The notes: generated from the sequence alone by a model not told the origin. Numbered from the stretch's first letter, positions 42,477 to 51,453 are shown. The stretch: DNA of 64,000 nucleotides from Streptomyces venezuelae (GCF_008642295.1 NZ_CP029190.1:7113501-7177500); one strand, 5' to 3'. Numbers and translations: made by a program.

Positions 42477-43184
42477 GTGCTGTCACTGCGTCGCAGGTCC
42501 GGCGTCGGCCTCTCGGCCGGTGCGAGATATGTGACCGCGAGCGCCGCCGTCATCGGCGCCCTGGCCTTCACCCTGCTGGCGCTGCTGATCCCGGTGGAGG
42601 CGTTCGGAGGCCGGACATCCGCCTCCGCCGCCCTCGCGGGCGATGACGACGGTCTCGGCACCATGAGTACGCCGTACGGGCCGCTGACCCCCCAGGACCG
42701 GGATTTCGTCCGCAAGGTACGGCTGGCCGGGCTGTGGGAGCTGCCGGCCGGACGCCAGGCCCAGCAGCGCGGCAGCCGCGAATCCGTGCGCACCGCCGGG
42801 GACCACCTCGTCGAAGGGCACACCGACCTCGACCGGCGCGCCATCGAGGTCGGCCAGGCCCTCGGGCTGGACCTCCCCAACCAGCCCACCGAACAACAGC
42901 AGGGCTGGCTCGCCGACCTGACCCGGGCCCAAGGCGACGCCTACGAACGGCTGTTCATCCAGCTCCTGCGCCGGGCACACGGCAAGGTCTTCGCCCTTGT
43001 GGCCCAAGTCCGGGCCCAGACCCGCAACTCCATGGTGCGCAACCTGGCCACCGACGCCAACACCACCGTGCTGGACCACATCACCGTCCTCGAGGACAGC
43101 GGGCTGGTCGATTTCGAGTCGCTGACCGACACCGCCGCGTCCCCGTCCCCCGTCCGCCGTTCCGACGTCCGATCGATGAAGTGA
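42477..43184 (+). CDS. DUF4142 exported protein
   Basis: 235 residues, GTG start at 42477 with AAGGAGG upstream. It has an N-terminal membrane anchor or signal (YVTASAAVIGALAFTLLALL) and then the ferritin-like four-helix DUF4142 domain: TPQDRDFVRKVRLAGLWELP, VRTAGDHLVEGHTDLDRR, DAYERLFIQLLRRAHGKVF. The family is extracytoplasmic and of unknown function. The DUF1996 gene starts 14 bases after the stop, so the pair forms an operon, sharing a strong terminator at 44622-44661. Confidence 0.85.
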   Translation: MLSLRRRSGVGLSAGARYVTASAAVIGALAFTLLALLIPVEAFGGRTSASAALAGDDDGLGTMSTPYGPLTPQDRDFVRKVRLAGLWELPAGRQAQQRGSRESVRTAGDHLVEGHTDLDRRAIEVGQALGLDLPNQPTEQQQGWLADLTRAQGDAYERLFIQLLRRAHGKVFALVAQVRAQTRNSMVRNLATDANTTVLDHITVLEDSGLVDFESLTDTAASPSPVRRSDVRSMK

Positions 43185-43198
43185 AGTGAAGTGATCGC

Positions 43199-44611
43199 AT
43201 GAGTCGACAGGGCCACAAACGCCGTCGATTGTCCCGCAGTTCCCTCGCCCTCCTCTCCGCCCTCATCGTGGGCGCCGGCGGGATCGCGATCGTCGCGGAG
43301 TCGGCATCCGCCGGTATCTCCGGACGGGACGCACAGAGCGGCGGCGACATCGTGACGGCCACCATCGACTGCCCCGACGTGGGCGACCGGCTGCGTGACG
43401 TCCCCGCCCCGGCCAGACCGAAGGTCGACGAGAAACTCGCGGAACTCGACGTCCAGGTCGCCGACGCCTACCGGAAGCTGGCGGACGGCACCGCCGAGGA
43501 AGCTCCGCTCCTCGGCGAGCTCGAGAAGCAGCGGGGCAAGTCCATAGCCGAGCTGTCCGGAGCGATCGGACAGTCGGGAGCCGGGTCCGGGGCGCCCGCC
43601 GGCCTGGAGGACCTGAGCGCCTGCGAGATGAAGGAGGCCCTGACCGATCCGGCGGTGGACCGGCAGCCGAGCGCCGCCGCCCGCCAGGGCACCGGCACAC
43701 TCGGCCGGGGCAGCGGCAGCGGCACCGCCGGCGGTCCGGCGCGCGGCGACTTCACCCCGATCACCTCCGTACGGCCCAACGTACGCAAACCCGCCCCCGC
43801 GGCCGGCGCCTCCACCGGCTCCTTCAGCGTCCGCTGCGGCCGGAACGAGAACGGCCACTTCAACCCGGACAACGTGATCGTCGCACCCGGCATCAGCAAC
43901 GGCGCCCACCATATGCACGACTACGTGGGCAACCTCTCCACCGACGCCTTCTCCACCAACGACAGTCTCGCCGCGGCCGGCACCACCTGCAGCAACGGCG
44001 ACCGGTCCAGCTACTACTGGCCGGTGCTGCGCCTGCGGGACGGCCGGGCGGAACGGGACGCCAACGCGCCCGGCGGCGGCCCGGACGGCAACGTCGGCAC
44101 GATCCTCCGGCCGGAACAGGTGACCATCGAGTTCAAGGGCAGCCCGGTCGGCCGGGTCCAGGCCATGCCGCGCTTCCTGCGGATCATCACGGGCGACGCC
44201 AAGGCCTTCACCAACGGCACGGCCAACGCCAACGCCTCCTGGAGCTGCACCGGGTTCGAGAACCGGCAGCTGAAGGACAAGTACCCGCTCTGCCCGCGCG
44301 GCAGTGACGTGGTGCGCACCTTCAACTTCCAGAGCTGCTGGGACGGCCGGAACACCGACAGCGCCAACCACCGCACCCATGTGGCCTTCGCGGACCGCAA
44401 CGGCCGGTGCCCCAACGGGTTCACCGCCCTGCCGCAGCTCGTCCAGCGCATCGTCTACGACGTCCCGGCAGGCACCCGGTTCGCCGTGGACAGCTTCCCC
44501 GAACAGTTGCACAAACCGGTGACCGACCACGGCGACTTCATCAACGTGATGTCGGACGGTCTGATGGCCAGGGCGGTGCGCTGCATCAACAGCGGGCGCG
44601 CCTGCCGCTAG
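43199..44611 (+). CDS. Secreted DUF1996 protein
   Basis: 470 residues. The signal is RSSLALLSALIVGAGGIAIV, followed by about 180 residues of variable linker with helical segments, then the DUF1996 domain, marked by IVAPGISNGAHHMHDYVGN, SYYWPVLRLRD, and the late ANHRTHVAFADRNGRCP and DVPAGTRFAVDSF segments. DUF1996 is shared with fungal secreted proteins and is of unknown function; the conserved HHMHD motif suggests a metal or ligand site. It is transcribed with the DUF4142 gene and ends in a 16-bp perfect hairpin. Confidence 0.88.
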   Translation: MSRQGHKRRRLSRSSLALLSALIVGAGGIAIVAESASAGISGRDAQSGGDIVTATIDCPDVGDRLRDVPAPARPKVDEKLAELDVQVADAYRKLADGTAEEAPLLGELEKQRGKSIAELSGAIGQSGAGSGAPAGLEDLSACEMKEALTDPAVDRQPSAAARQGTGTLGRGSGSGTAGGPARGDFTPITSVRPNVRKPAPAAGASTGSFSVRCGRNENGHFNPDNVIVAPGISNGAHHMHDYVGNLSTDAFSTNDSLAAAGTTCSNGDRSSYYWPVLRLRDGRAERDANAPGGGPDGNVGTILRPEQVTIEFKGSPVGRVQAMPRFLRIITGDAKAFTNGTANANASWSCTGFENRQLKDKYPLCPRGSDVVRTFNFQSCWDGRNTDSANHRTHVAFADRNGRCPNGFTALPQLVQRIVYDVPAGTRFAVDSFPEQLHKPVTDHGDFINVMSDGLMARAVRCINSGRACR

Positions 44612-44621
44612 ATCCCGGATG

Positions 44622-44661
44622 CCCCGGTCTTCCCCTCGTCGGCAGGAGGGGAAGACCGGGG
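44622..44661. terminator. Perfect 16-bp stem terminator
   Basis: CCCCGGTCTTCCCCTC (44622-44637) pairs perfectly with 44646-44661 over an eight-base loop, ten bases after the DUF1996 stop and ahead of the convergent regulator gene's end. It probably serves both. Confidence 0.85.
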
Positions 44662-44681
44662 CCGGCCTGCGTCGGCGCCGG

Positions 44682-45809
44682 TCACAGTCCGTTGACGCGC
44701 GCCATCCGTCCGATGCCCAGCGGACGGAACTCCGCGGCGAGCGGGGGCCGTCCCCGGCGTCCGGTACGGGAGGACTGGCGCCGCTGGGCCATCAGCCGGC
44801 GGCTGCGCAGGGCCATCTCCAGTTCGAAACGGGTGCCGGGATCCCGCAGGTCGGACCCGAAGAGCTTCTCCAGCTGCCGCATCCGGTACCGCACGGTCTG
44901 CGGATGCACGTTCAAGGCCTTCGCGGCCTCCGGAGCGCCGCCGCCCTCCAGCCAGGCGAGGAGCGTGACCTCCAGCCGCTCGCTCTGGCGCGGTGTCAGA
45001 TCGGCCAGCGGCTGGAGCCGGCGGGCCGCCAGTGCGTGCGCCAGCGGTTCGTCCTGGAGCAGCAGCAGGGTCGAGAGGTGGTCGTCGACGAAGACCGCCC
45101 GGGTGTCCGGACCGGGCCGGGGCGGGGTCAGCGCGAGCAGGCGCAGGGCCCAGCGCAGCGACGAGGCGGTGTCGCGCAGCGGGACGGGATGGCCCACGGC
45201 GGCGAGCCGGCCGCGCAGCACGTTCTCGAGCGGAGTACGGGTGTCGCCGTCGTGGCTGGGCACCAGCAGGCACGGCTGGCCTCCGGCCATGCCGGCGAGA
45301 CCGTCGTCCAGCATCCCGGCCAGCTGCTGGGTCTCTCCGGGGCTGGTCAGGGCAATGGCGCGAACCGCTTCCGGTACCGGCCAGGCGGCCTGCCGGGCCA
45401 GTTCGGCCACGGTGTCCTCGGCCGGGCTCCGGTCCCGGGTGAGCGCCTTGAAGAGGCCCTGGCGGGCCCGGTCGAGCGGCGCCTCGTGATGCCCGCGCAC
45501 CTCGTCTTCGTGGTGGCCGTGCACGTCGACCTCGTGGTGGCCGTGCACGTCGACTTCGTGGTGGCCGTGCACGTCGACTTCGTGGTGGCCGTGCTCCCGG
45601 GACCGGTAGCCCAGGACGCCGACCAGTGCCAACTCCACTGCGTGTCTGAGCAGTTCGTCGTCGACGTCCTCGGCGAACACGGAGAATCCGGGTGTTCCAT
45701 GCAGGAGCTCCTCCACTATCTCAGCGGCCAGCGTGGGGAGTTCCCTGCGTAGGACGCGGGTCCACTCGCCGCGGGGGCGGGACCAGATGCGGTTCAGAAG
45801 TTCGCACAT
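44682..45809 (-). CDS. PucR-type regulator with His-rich tandem repeat
   Basis: 375 residues. The C-terminal PucR-family helix-turn-helix is LLAWLEGGGAPEAAKALNVH followed by PQTVRYRMRQLEKLFG, with the usual RFELEMALRSRR end. The mid part has the usual GGDEF-like alpha/beta fold that links sensor to DNA-binding. Residues 73-109 are an insertion of HGHHEVDV repeats (three perfect, one HGHHEDEV, one RGHHEA) that interrupts the N-terminal region and could bind metal. ATG 45809 has GAGG upstream. It is divergent from the ferric-reductase-like redox operon and probably regulates it. Confidence 0.85.
   Translation of the reverse strand: MCELLNRIWSRPRGEWTRVLRRELPTLAAEIVEELLHGTPGFSVFAEDVDDELLRHAVELALVGVLGYRSREHGHHEVDVHGHHEVDVHGHHEVDVHGHHEDEVRGHHEAPLDRARQGLFKALTRDRSPAEDTVAELARQAAWPVPEAVRAIALTSPGETQQLAGMLDDGLAGMAGGQPCLLVPSHDGDTRTPLENVLRGRLAAVGHPVPLRDTASSLRWALRLLALTPPRPGPDTRAVFVDDHLSTLLLLQDEPLAHALAARRLQPLADLTPRQSERLEVTLLAWLEGGGAPEAAKALNVHPQTVRYRMRQLEKLFGSDLRDPGTRFELEMALRSRRLMAQRRQSSRTGRRGRPPLAAEFRPLGIGRMARVNGL
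45483..45593 (-). repeat. Tandem 24-bp repeats encoding HGHHEVDV
   Basis: Four complete 24-bp units plus a partial fifth lie in frame in the PucR regulator gene. They encode closely spaced His with acidic residues and would change in copy number by slippage without shifting the frame. Confidence 0.85.
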
Positions 45810-46179
45810 CGCTACCTCGTTCGTGCCGATTGCCTTGCCCGGCAAGGGAGTGGGCGACACATGAGGCGTCCGGCGCCCCACCCGCACCACTGGAGGGGAA
45901 TCCTCCGCTGCTACACGATGGGGTGGCGATGCGGGCACCAGAACTTGTCACATTTCGATAAATCCTGTGGGGGTGTTGAGAAGCTCCACGATGCTTCTGG
46001 CAATCCGGCCCCCGCGCCGCAGAGGAGACCCCTCGCCGCCGCCGGACCCCTGTCACCGGAGTGCCGCCCGACCGGCCCCGCCGCGTGCGCGTCAGAGCGC
46101 CGCCGAGCAGTTCCGACCACGATCCCCGGGTGCCGAGCAAGAGGTGGAGCCTCGGAACCCGGGTGCACGGGAGAACTCG
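45810..46179. other. Divergent intergenic region upstream of redox operon
   Basis: About 370 bases between the PucR gene and the ferric-reductase-like gene, without a convincing gene. A lower-GC stretch at 45941-45975 (TTGTCACATTTCGATAAATCC) is the best candidate for promoter and operator DNA. No clear -10/-35 spacing could be set. Confidence 0.4.
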
Positions 46180-47127
46180 ATGCCCCTGTCCCAGATGCAT
46201 GCACCCCGCTCTCATCGGGCCCGTCCCAGAAGACGCCATGCCGGAGCCGCACCGGCCGCGGCCGGACGGCGGGCCGTCCGCCGGCCGCCCCTGCTGCCCG
46301 CCCTCGGGCCACGGCGCCCCGCAGCGCTGTACGCGGGCGCCGCCGGGCTCGCCCTCCTGCTCACCCTGGTCGTGGCGGGCCGGGCGGGCGCCCTCACCCG
46401 GATGTGGGCCTTCCTCGATTTCGGCGCGGGCGTACTCTCGCTCGTCTCCCTGACGGCCACCGTCCTGTGGGGGCTGATGGCCACCGACCGGCTGGTGCTC
46501 GGGTCGGGCCACCGGCTCCTGGCCCAGGGAGTGCACCGCGGCCTTGCCGTGGCGGGGCTGGGATTCCTCGTACTCCACGTCTGGGTCAAGGTGGCCGAGA
46601 ACCATACGGGCGCCGCGTCCGTGGTCGTACCCTTCGCCGACCGCGACCGGCCCCTGCTCATCGGGCTGGGCACGCTGGCCGGCTACCTCTTCCTGGGCGT
46701 GGCGGTCTCCGGAGCGGCCCGCAGTGCCTTCGCCACCACCCGCAGCCGGTCCCGGTGGTGGCGGGCCGTGCACACGGGGGCCTACCCGGCGTGGTGCGCA
46801 TCACTGGTCCACGGCCTCAAGTCCGGGCGCTCTGCGGACGGTTGGGTGACCGTCGCCTATGCGATGTGCCTGCTGGCCGTGGCCGTGCTACTCGCCCTGC
46901 GCCTGCGGTCGCGGCTGCGTCGCAGCGGCGCCGCCCGCCCGGCAGCGGCAGCCCCGCCCACGGCGGCCCGGGCGGCAGCTGCCCGCCCGGCAGCGGCCCC
47001 GCCGCCGCCCCCGCCGATGCCCCCGTCCCCGCCCCCGCCCGCCCAACCTCCCTTCCTCTCCGCGTACATACCGAGCCCCGCAGCCGCATCCGAGGACAGC
47101 GCGACCGCCCCCGGGCGGTGGCCGTGA
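46180..47127 (+). CDS. Ferric-reductase-like transmembrane protein
   Basis: 315 residues. ATG 46180 follows GGGAG. About six helices (ALYAGAAGLALLLTLVV, GVLSLVSLTATVLWGLM, GLAVAGLGFLVLHVWVKV, LLIGLGTLAGYLFLGVAV, AYAMCLLAVAVLLAL), with His residues in paired positions (HRLLAQGVHRG, LHVWVK, VHTGAYPAW, VHGLKSG) suited to two b-type hemes, as in ferric reductase/cytochrome b membrane domains. The C-terminal Pro/Ala-rich tail is cytoplasmic. It overlaps the NuoF-like gene (GTGA), so electrons probably pass between the two. Confidence 0.83.
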   Translation: MPLSQMHAPRSHRARPRRRHAGAAPAAAGRRAVRRPPLLPALGPRRPAALYAGAAGLALLLTLVVAGRAGALTRMWAFLDFGAGVLSLVSLTATVLWGLMATDRLVLGSGHRLLAQGVHRGLAVAGLGFLVLHVWVKVAENHTGAASVVVPFADRDRPLLIGLGTLAGYLFLGVAVSGAARSAFATTRSRSRWWRAVHTGAYPAWCASLVHGLKSGRSADGWVTVAYAMCLLAVAVLLALRLRSRLRRSGAARPAAAAPPTAARAAAARPAAAPPPPPPMPPSPPPPAQPPFLSAYIPSPAAASEDSATAPGRWP

Positions 47128-48572
47128 TCCCCGGTCCGCGGCCCGCGCTCGGCTCGGTGGGTCCGCCCCGCCTGCTCGCGGGACTCGACACGGCGGCCCG
47201 GCTGGACCGCGTCGCCCATCTGACCCGGCACGGCTCGCTGCCCCGGTACCGCCCGGACGAACTCGCCGCCCTCGCCGAGAACATCGATCTCAGGGGGCGC
47301 GGGGGAGCGGGCTTCCCGTTCGCCCGCAAGCTCCGGGCGGTCGCCCGCTCGGCCGTCGCCCGGGACGGGCGGAGCGCGGTCGTGGTCAACGGCAGCGAGG
47401 GCGAGCCGGCCTGCCTCAAGGACACCGCGCTGCTCCTGCACGTTCCGCACCTGGTGCTCGACGGGGCCCTGCTGGCGGCTGCCGCCCTGTCGGCAGAGGA
47501 CGTGGTGGTCGGTGTCACCCGAACGGACGTGGAGCAGTCGGTGCGCGCCGCGGTCGCCGAACGCGGCCCGGACGGCAGCCGGGTGCGCGTGACCCGGCTG
47601 CCCGAACGCTTTGTCACCGGAGAAGGCACCGCCCTGGTGGGAGGCCTCAACGGCGGCGCGGCCCGCCCGTCGGGGCAGAAGGTGCGGACCAGCGACCGCG
47701 GGCTGACCGGCCTGCCCACCCTGCTGTCCAACACCGAGACCTTCGCCCAGCTCGCCGTGGCCGCCCGGCTCGGAGCACTGGACTACCGCTCGGCAGGCCT
47801 GCCCGCCGAGCCCGGCACCGTCCTGCTGACGGTCGCCGGAACCACCGTCGTGGAAGCCCCGACCGGATCCTCGCTGCCGTACGTCCTGGACGTGTGCGGT
47901 ACCGGTCCCGGACAGGGGGTCCTGGTCGGCGGGTATCACGGGCGGTGGCTCGGACCGGAGGCGGCCCGCAGCGCACTGGTATCCCGGCAGTCCCTGGCCT
48001 CGTTCGACGCGGTGCTGGGCGCCGGGGCGGTCCTGCCGCTGCCGGAGGACACCTGCCCGGCCGGCGAGGCGGCCCGGGTGGCCCGCTGGCTCGCCGAGGA
48101 ATCGGCGGGCCAGTGCGGGCCCTGCGTACGGGGGCTGCCCTCGCTGGCGGCCGTCCTGGAGGACGCCCTGGCCGGCGGGGGGCGGACCGCCCTCGACGCC
48201 GTGGCGGCCCGTACCCGAGCGGTCAAGGGCCGTGGGGCCTGCAGTCACCCCGACGGCACGGCGCAGTTCGTCGCCTCCGCGCTCGCCGTGTTCCCGGAGG
48301 AGTTCGAAGCCCATGCGCTGGGCCGCGGCTGCGGCCGGCGCGTACACGGTGTCCTGCCCCTGCCGGAGGACGAGAGCCCGGAGCGGCTGGTCGTGGACTG
48401 GACGCTGTGCAAGGGGCACGGGCTGTGCCAGGAGATCCTCCCCGATGTCGTACGGCTCGGAGCGGACGGCTATCCGGCGGAGGCGTCGATGCCGGTGCCG
48501 GGACGGCTCCGGCCCAGGGCGCTGCGCGCGGTACGGCGCTGCCCGGCACTCGCGCTGCGCATGCAGGAGTGA
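47124..48572 (+). CDS. NuoF-like flavin/Fe-S protein fused to a C-terminal ferredoxin
   Basis: 482 residues, GTG start overlapping the upstream stop. RGRGGAGFPFARKL and VVNGSEGEPACLKD are the NADH/FMN-binding motifs of complex I NuoF, SLBB-type strands follow, and then a cluster region ESAGQCGPCVRG...GACSHPDG. In canonical NuoF this reads ESCGxCxPCR; here the first Cys is Ala, so only three ligands remain. The last 60 residues form a ferredoxin (CKGHGLCQEI...RRCPALAL), probably 3Fe-4S. The predicted role is NADH oxidation in the cytoplasm, feeding the membrane cytochrome encoded just upstream. Confidence 0.85.
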   Translation: MIPGPRPALGSVGPPRLLAGLDTAARLDRVAHLTRHGSLPRYRPDELAALAENIDLRGRGGAGFPFARKLRAVARSAVARDGRSAVVVNGSEGEPACLKDTALLLHVPHLVLDGALLAAAALSAEDVVVGVTRTDVEQSVRAAVAERGPDGSRVRVTRLPERFVTGEGTALVGGLNGGAARPSGQKVRTSDRGLTGLPTLLSNTETFAQLAVAARLGALDYRSAGLPAEPGTVLLTVAGTTVVEAPTGSSLPYVLDVCGTGPGQGVLVGGYHGRWLGPEAARSALVSRQSLASFDAVLGAGAVLPLPEDTCPAGEAARVARWLAEESAGQCGPCVRGLPSLAAVLEDALAGGGRTALDAVAARTRAVKGRGACSHPDGTAQFVASALAVFPEEFEAHALGRGCGRRVHGVLPLPEDESPERLVVDWTLCKGHGLCQEILPDVVRLGADGYPAEASMPVPGRLRPRALRAVRRCPALALRMQE

Positions 48573-48723
48573 GCGGTAGTGAGCGGGGCGGTGGCGTACG
48601 GCCCGCCGCCGTTGCGAGTTCATTCCTTGGCGCGATCCGACAAAATCCCGTGGAGGCGACCTCATATCACCCGCGATCCCGTATCAATTTCCTCGTACAC
48701 GCGAACGTCCCGAAGGAGCTCAC

Positions 48724-49746
48724 GTGAAGAACAAGAAGATGCGCGCAATATCGGCAGGATCGGCAGTCGCGGTGGTGCTGCTCGCCGCGGGATGTGGAAG
48801 CGGCGGGGACACGAATTCGGCTCCGGTGGGAAATGCCGTCAGGCCGGCGGGCAGCGAACAGAGCATCGCACCCGGCTACGGCGCGGACGACGCCTACGGC
48901 GGCAGTGGGAGCGGGAGTGGCAGCGGCGCCGCGCCGGCGCACGATGGCGCGGGGGCCAAGGGCGGCCCGGCCGGCCGGCTGGCGGTCCGGCAGGTTCAGG
49001 CCCTCGGCAGCGTGGTCACCGACGGCAAGGGCTTCACCCTCTACCGCTTCGACAACGACACGGCCGAGCCCTCCACATCGACCTGCGACGGGGACTGCGC
49101 CCGCGCATGGCCGCCCGTCCCCGCCGAGGGCGCTTCGGCCTCCGGGGGCATTGACGCCGACCTCCTCGGCGAGGTGGTCCGCTCCGACGGCACCCGCCAG
49201 CTGACCATCGAGGGGTGGCCCGTATACCGCTACGCCAAGGACCGGAAAGCGGGAGACACCCTTGGGGAGGGGGTCGGCGACACCTGGCACGTGATCTCCC
49301 TCGATGAAGAGCAGAAGGAGAAGGAGGAGAAGGGCAAGGAGGAAAAGGAGGAGGAAAAGGAGGAGGAGAAGCAGGAGAAGGCCGGCGCGGAACTCCGGGT
49401 CGCCCGTGACGAAGAACTCGGAAACATCATCACGGACGGTGCGGGGATGACCCTTTACCGGTTCGACAAGGACAGTGCCTGGCCGATGAAAATCGGTTGT
49501 CTCGACGACTGCCTGAACACCTGGAAACCGGCCGCACCGGTCGACCGTGCAAAGGTGTCGGGAATCGCCGGGAAACTCATCGGAACGGTGCAGCGCCCCG
49601 ACGGCTCGGAGCAGCTGACGGTCGATTGCTGGCCGGTCTACCGGTTCACCGGCGACAAGCAGCCCGGCGATACCAACGGACATGCGAAGCAGGGTCTCTG
49701 GTTCGCCGTCACCGACACCGGCAAGAAGGCCAAGGCCGGTGGGTAG
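48724..49746 (+). CDS. Lipoprotein with two Lipoprotein_15 (COG4315) repeats
   Basis: 340 residues, GTG start with GAAGGAG upstream. The signal ends in LLAAGCGSG, a lipobox with the acylated Cys. Two copies of the secreted-repeat domain follow: GSVVTDGKGFTLYRFDNDTA with CDGDCARAWPPV, and GNIITDGAGMTLYRFDKDSA with CLDDCLNTWKPA; each ends in a QLTIEGWPVYRY or QLTVDCWPVYRF strand. A roughly 25-residue Glu/Lys-rich helix (EEQKEKEEKG and on) links them. The family is unassigned but recurs next to electron-transfer proteins. It is probably the extracellular partner of the two upstream redox proteins. Confidence 0.83.
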   Translation: MKNKKMRAISAGSAVAVVLLAAGCGSGGDTNSAPVGNAVRPAGSEQSIAPGYGADDAYGGSGSGSGSGAAPAHDGAGAKGGPAGRLAVRQVQALGSVVTDGKGFTLYRFDNDTAEPSTSTCDGDCARAWPPVPAEGASASGGIDADLLGEVVRSDGTRQLTIEGWPVYRYAKDRKAGDTLGEGVGDTWHVISLDEEQKEKEEKGKEEKEEEKEEEKQEKAGAELRVARDEELGNIITDGAGMTLYRFDKDSAWPMKIGCLDDCLNTWKPAAPVDRAKVSGIAGKLIGTVQRPDGSEQLTVDCWPVYRFTGDKQPGDTNGHAKQGLWFAVTDTGKKAKAGG

Positions 49747-50275
49747 GAGGCCGTCCGCCCGGGGCCGGCGGGCAGGGGCGGTGGCCGGTGCCCTCGCTGC
49801 CGCCCTGCTGTACGGAGCCTGCTCGGCCGGCCCCACCATCCCCACCGGCACCGCCCACCCCGCCGTCGGCCCCGCCGGCCCCGGCCCACTGGACGGGATG
49901 GCCGAAGCCATCGGCTGTACGCCCGCGCTCAGCGTGGACGCGGATGAGCTGCGTCAGGGGGAGTGCCGCACCGGCCAGGGCACCTCGTACCGCATGCTCA
50001 GCTTCGCCCGGCCCGAAGGCCGGGACGCGTGGCTGACGGAGGCCCGTGCGTACGGTGGCAGTTACCTGGTCGGGGAGCGCTGGGTGGTCACCGCCCACCC
50101 GGACTCCGCACTCCCGGGCCTGCGTGAACGCCTCGGCGGCACCATCGAATCCGGCACCGCCCACGGCTCGAACAGCCCCTCAGGCCCCGCCGGCCCGGAC
50201 GGTCCGCATGGCCCCCATGGTCACGGCCCGCCCGGTGCCCCCTTGAGCAGTACGCCGTCACCGCCGGCCGGGTGA
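49739..50275 (+). CDS. Small lipoprotein of unknown function
   Basis: 178 residues, GTG 49739 overlapping the upstream stop by eight bases. The N-terminal RRAGAVAGALAAALLYGACS fits a signal plus lipobox (YGAC). The mature domain has IGCTPALSVDADELRQGECR and RTGQGTSYRMLSF followed by VGERWVVTAHPDSALPGLRE, a two-Cys alpha/beta domain, then a Pro/Gly tail. No family was recognised. As the fourth gene of the redox operon it likely acts at the outer membrane face. It ends two bases from the convergent propeller gene. Confidence 0.7.
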   Translation: MGRRPSARGRRAGAVAGALAAALLYGACSAGPTIPTGTAHPAVGPAGPGPLDGMAEAIGCTPALSVDADELRQGECRTGQGTSYRMLSFARPEGRDAWLTEARAYGGSYLVGERWVVTAHPDSALPGLRERLGGTIESGTAHGSNSPSGPAGPDGPHGPHGHGPPGAPLSSTPSPPAG

Positions 50276-50277
50276 CG

Positions 50278-51435
50278 CTAGGGCACGACCTTGCCGACAC
50301 CCCCCAGGGCCTGGGCGGCGCGCTGGTCGATCTGCCACAGCTGGCCTTCACGGTTGCTGACGTAGATCCAGCCGTTGACGCCGTCCAGCGCCAGGCCCTC
50401 GCACGTCCCCAGACCGGTGGCCACCACGCGCTGCGCGCCGTCCGCGAGCGTGATCTCGTACAGGCTCCCGGTCACGTGGTCGATGGTGTACGCCCGGCCG
50501 GCGCCGTCGAGAGCCACGCGGATGGTGCTCGACCCGGCAAGGCTCGTCACGACCCGGTGGGTGCGGTTGGCCAGGTCGATCTCGTGCAGCTTGCCGCCGC
50601 CGTCCTTCCGGCCGACGTACGCCTTGCCCCGCCCGTCGAGTGCCACTCCGGCGATGCCCTGCCCCAGGCCGGTGGTCATCGTGCCCTTCTGGCCGCCCGG
50701 CAGGTCGACCGGGATCAGTTGTCCGTCGTTCCAGTTGGCGACGTGGGCCCTGCCCGCCGCCTCGAGCGCGACACCGTACGCGCCCGTGACGTCGGCGATC
50801 TTGGCGGAGGAGCCGCTGGACAGGTTCACCGCGAGCAGGCGCCCACCGGCGTAGTCGGTGGTGTAGGCCGTGCCCCGGCCGTCCACCGCCACATCACCGA
50901 TGTCGCCCAGGCCGCTCGCGGCCACCCGCTGGGCGCCGGTGCCGACCTTCACCGCGTACAGTTTCTGGCCGCCGCGGTCGGCGACGTACGCCGTGTTCTG
51001 CGCCGGGTCCACCGCCAGACCTTCGGAGGTTCCCAGACCCGTCGCGATGAGGGTGTAACTCCTCTTGTCGGCGATGAGCTTCGACAGGTCTTCGAGCTTC
51101 GGCATGTCTTCGTCGCCGATGTCCACCTTCGGCGGTCCGAACGCCTTCGTGGTCGCCGAGGCCATGCTGGACGTCGACCCGGGGTCTTCGGAGGTCTGAC
51201 GCTGCGCGGCAGCCGCGCTCCGGGTGTTCCGGAAGAGCGGGCCGAGGAACCCCATGACGTCGAAGGCCCCGTGTGCGGTCTGGCGCACGAGCCACGGATC
51301 GCGTTCGCTCTCCAGTTTGCGCACGGCCTCCGAGATGTCCCCGGCTCCCGGAGTGTCTTCGTTGAGCGCCTGGGCGGACGTGTCGGCGGAACCGGCTTCG
51401 TTGCCGCCGTTGTCGAAGATGTTCTTGAAGGACAT
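50278..51435 (-). CDS. Cytoplasmic beta-propeller protein (NHL/SMP-30-like)
   Basis: 385 residues, no signal peptide, GGGAGGG upstream of ATG 51435. Residues 1-115 are a helical/disordered tail containing FDVMGFLGPLFRN. From about 125 there are six blades of the form GLAVDPAQNTAYVADRGGQK, VAVDGRGTAYTTDYAGGRL, VALEAAGRAHVANWNDGQL, and so on, ending GLALDGVNGWIYVSNREG: a six-bladed NHL/SMP-30-like propeller. It follows the pore-forming-like gene by 18 bases in one unit, so it may bind, chaperone or present that protein. Confidence 0.8.
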   Translation of the reverse strand: MSFKNIFDNGGNEAGSADTSAQALNEDTPGAGDISEAVRKLESERDPWLVRQTAHGAFDVMGFLGPLFRNTRSAAAAQRQTSEDPGSTSSMASATTKAFGPPKVDIGDEDMPKLEDLSKLIADKRSYTLIATGLGTSEGLAVDPAQNTAYVADRGGQKLYAVKVGTGAQRVAASGLGDIGDVAVDGRGTAYTTDYAGGRLLAVNLSSGSSAKIADVTGAYGVALEAAGRAHVANWNDGQLIPVDLPGGQKGTMTTGLGQGIAGVALDGRGKAYVGRKDGGGKLHEIDLANRTHRVVTSLAGSSTIRVALDGAGRAYTIDHVTGSLYEITLADGAQRVVATGLGTCEGLALDGVNGWIYVSNREGQLWQIDQRAAQALGGVGKVVP

Positions 51436-51453
51436 GGGTTTCCCTCCCGATCC

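Noticed and set aside
45483..45593. 24-bp repeats considered as a regulator binding array or CRISPR
   Set aside because: Contiguous, in frame and coding for HGHHEVDV; no unique spacers.
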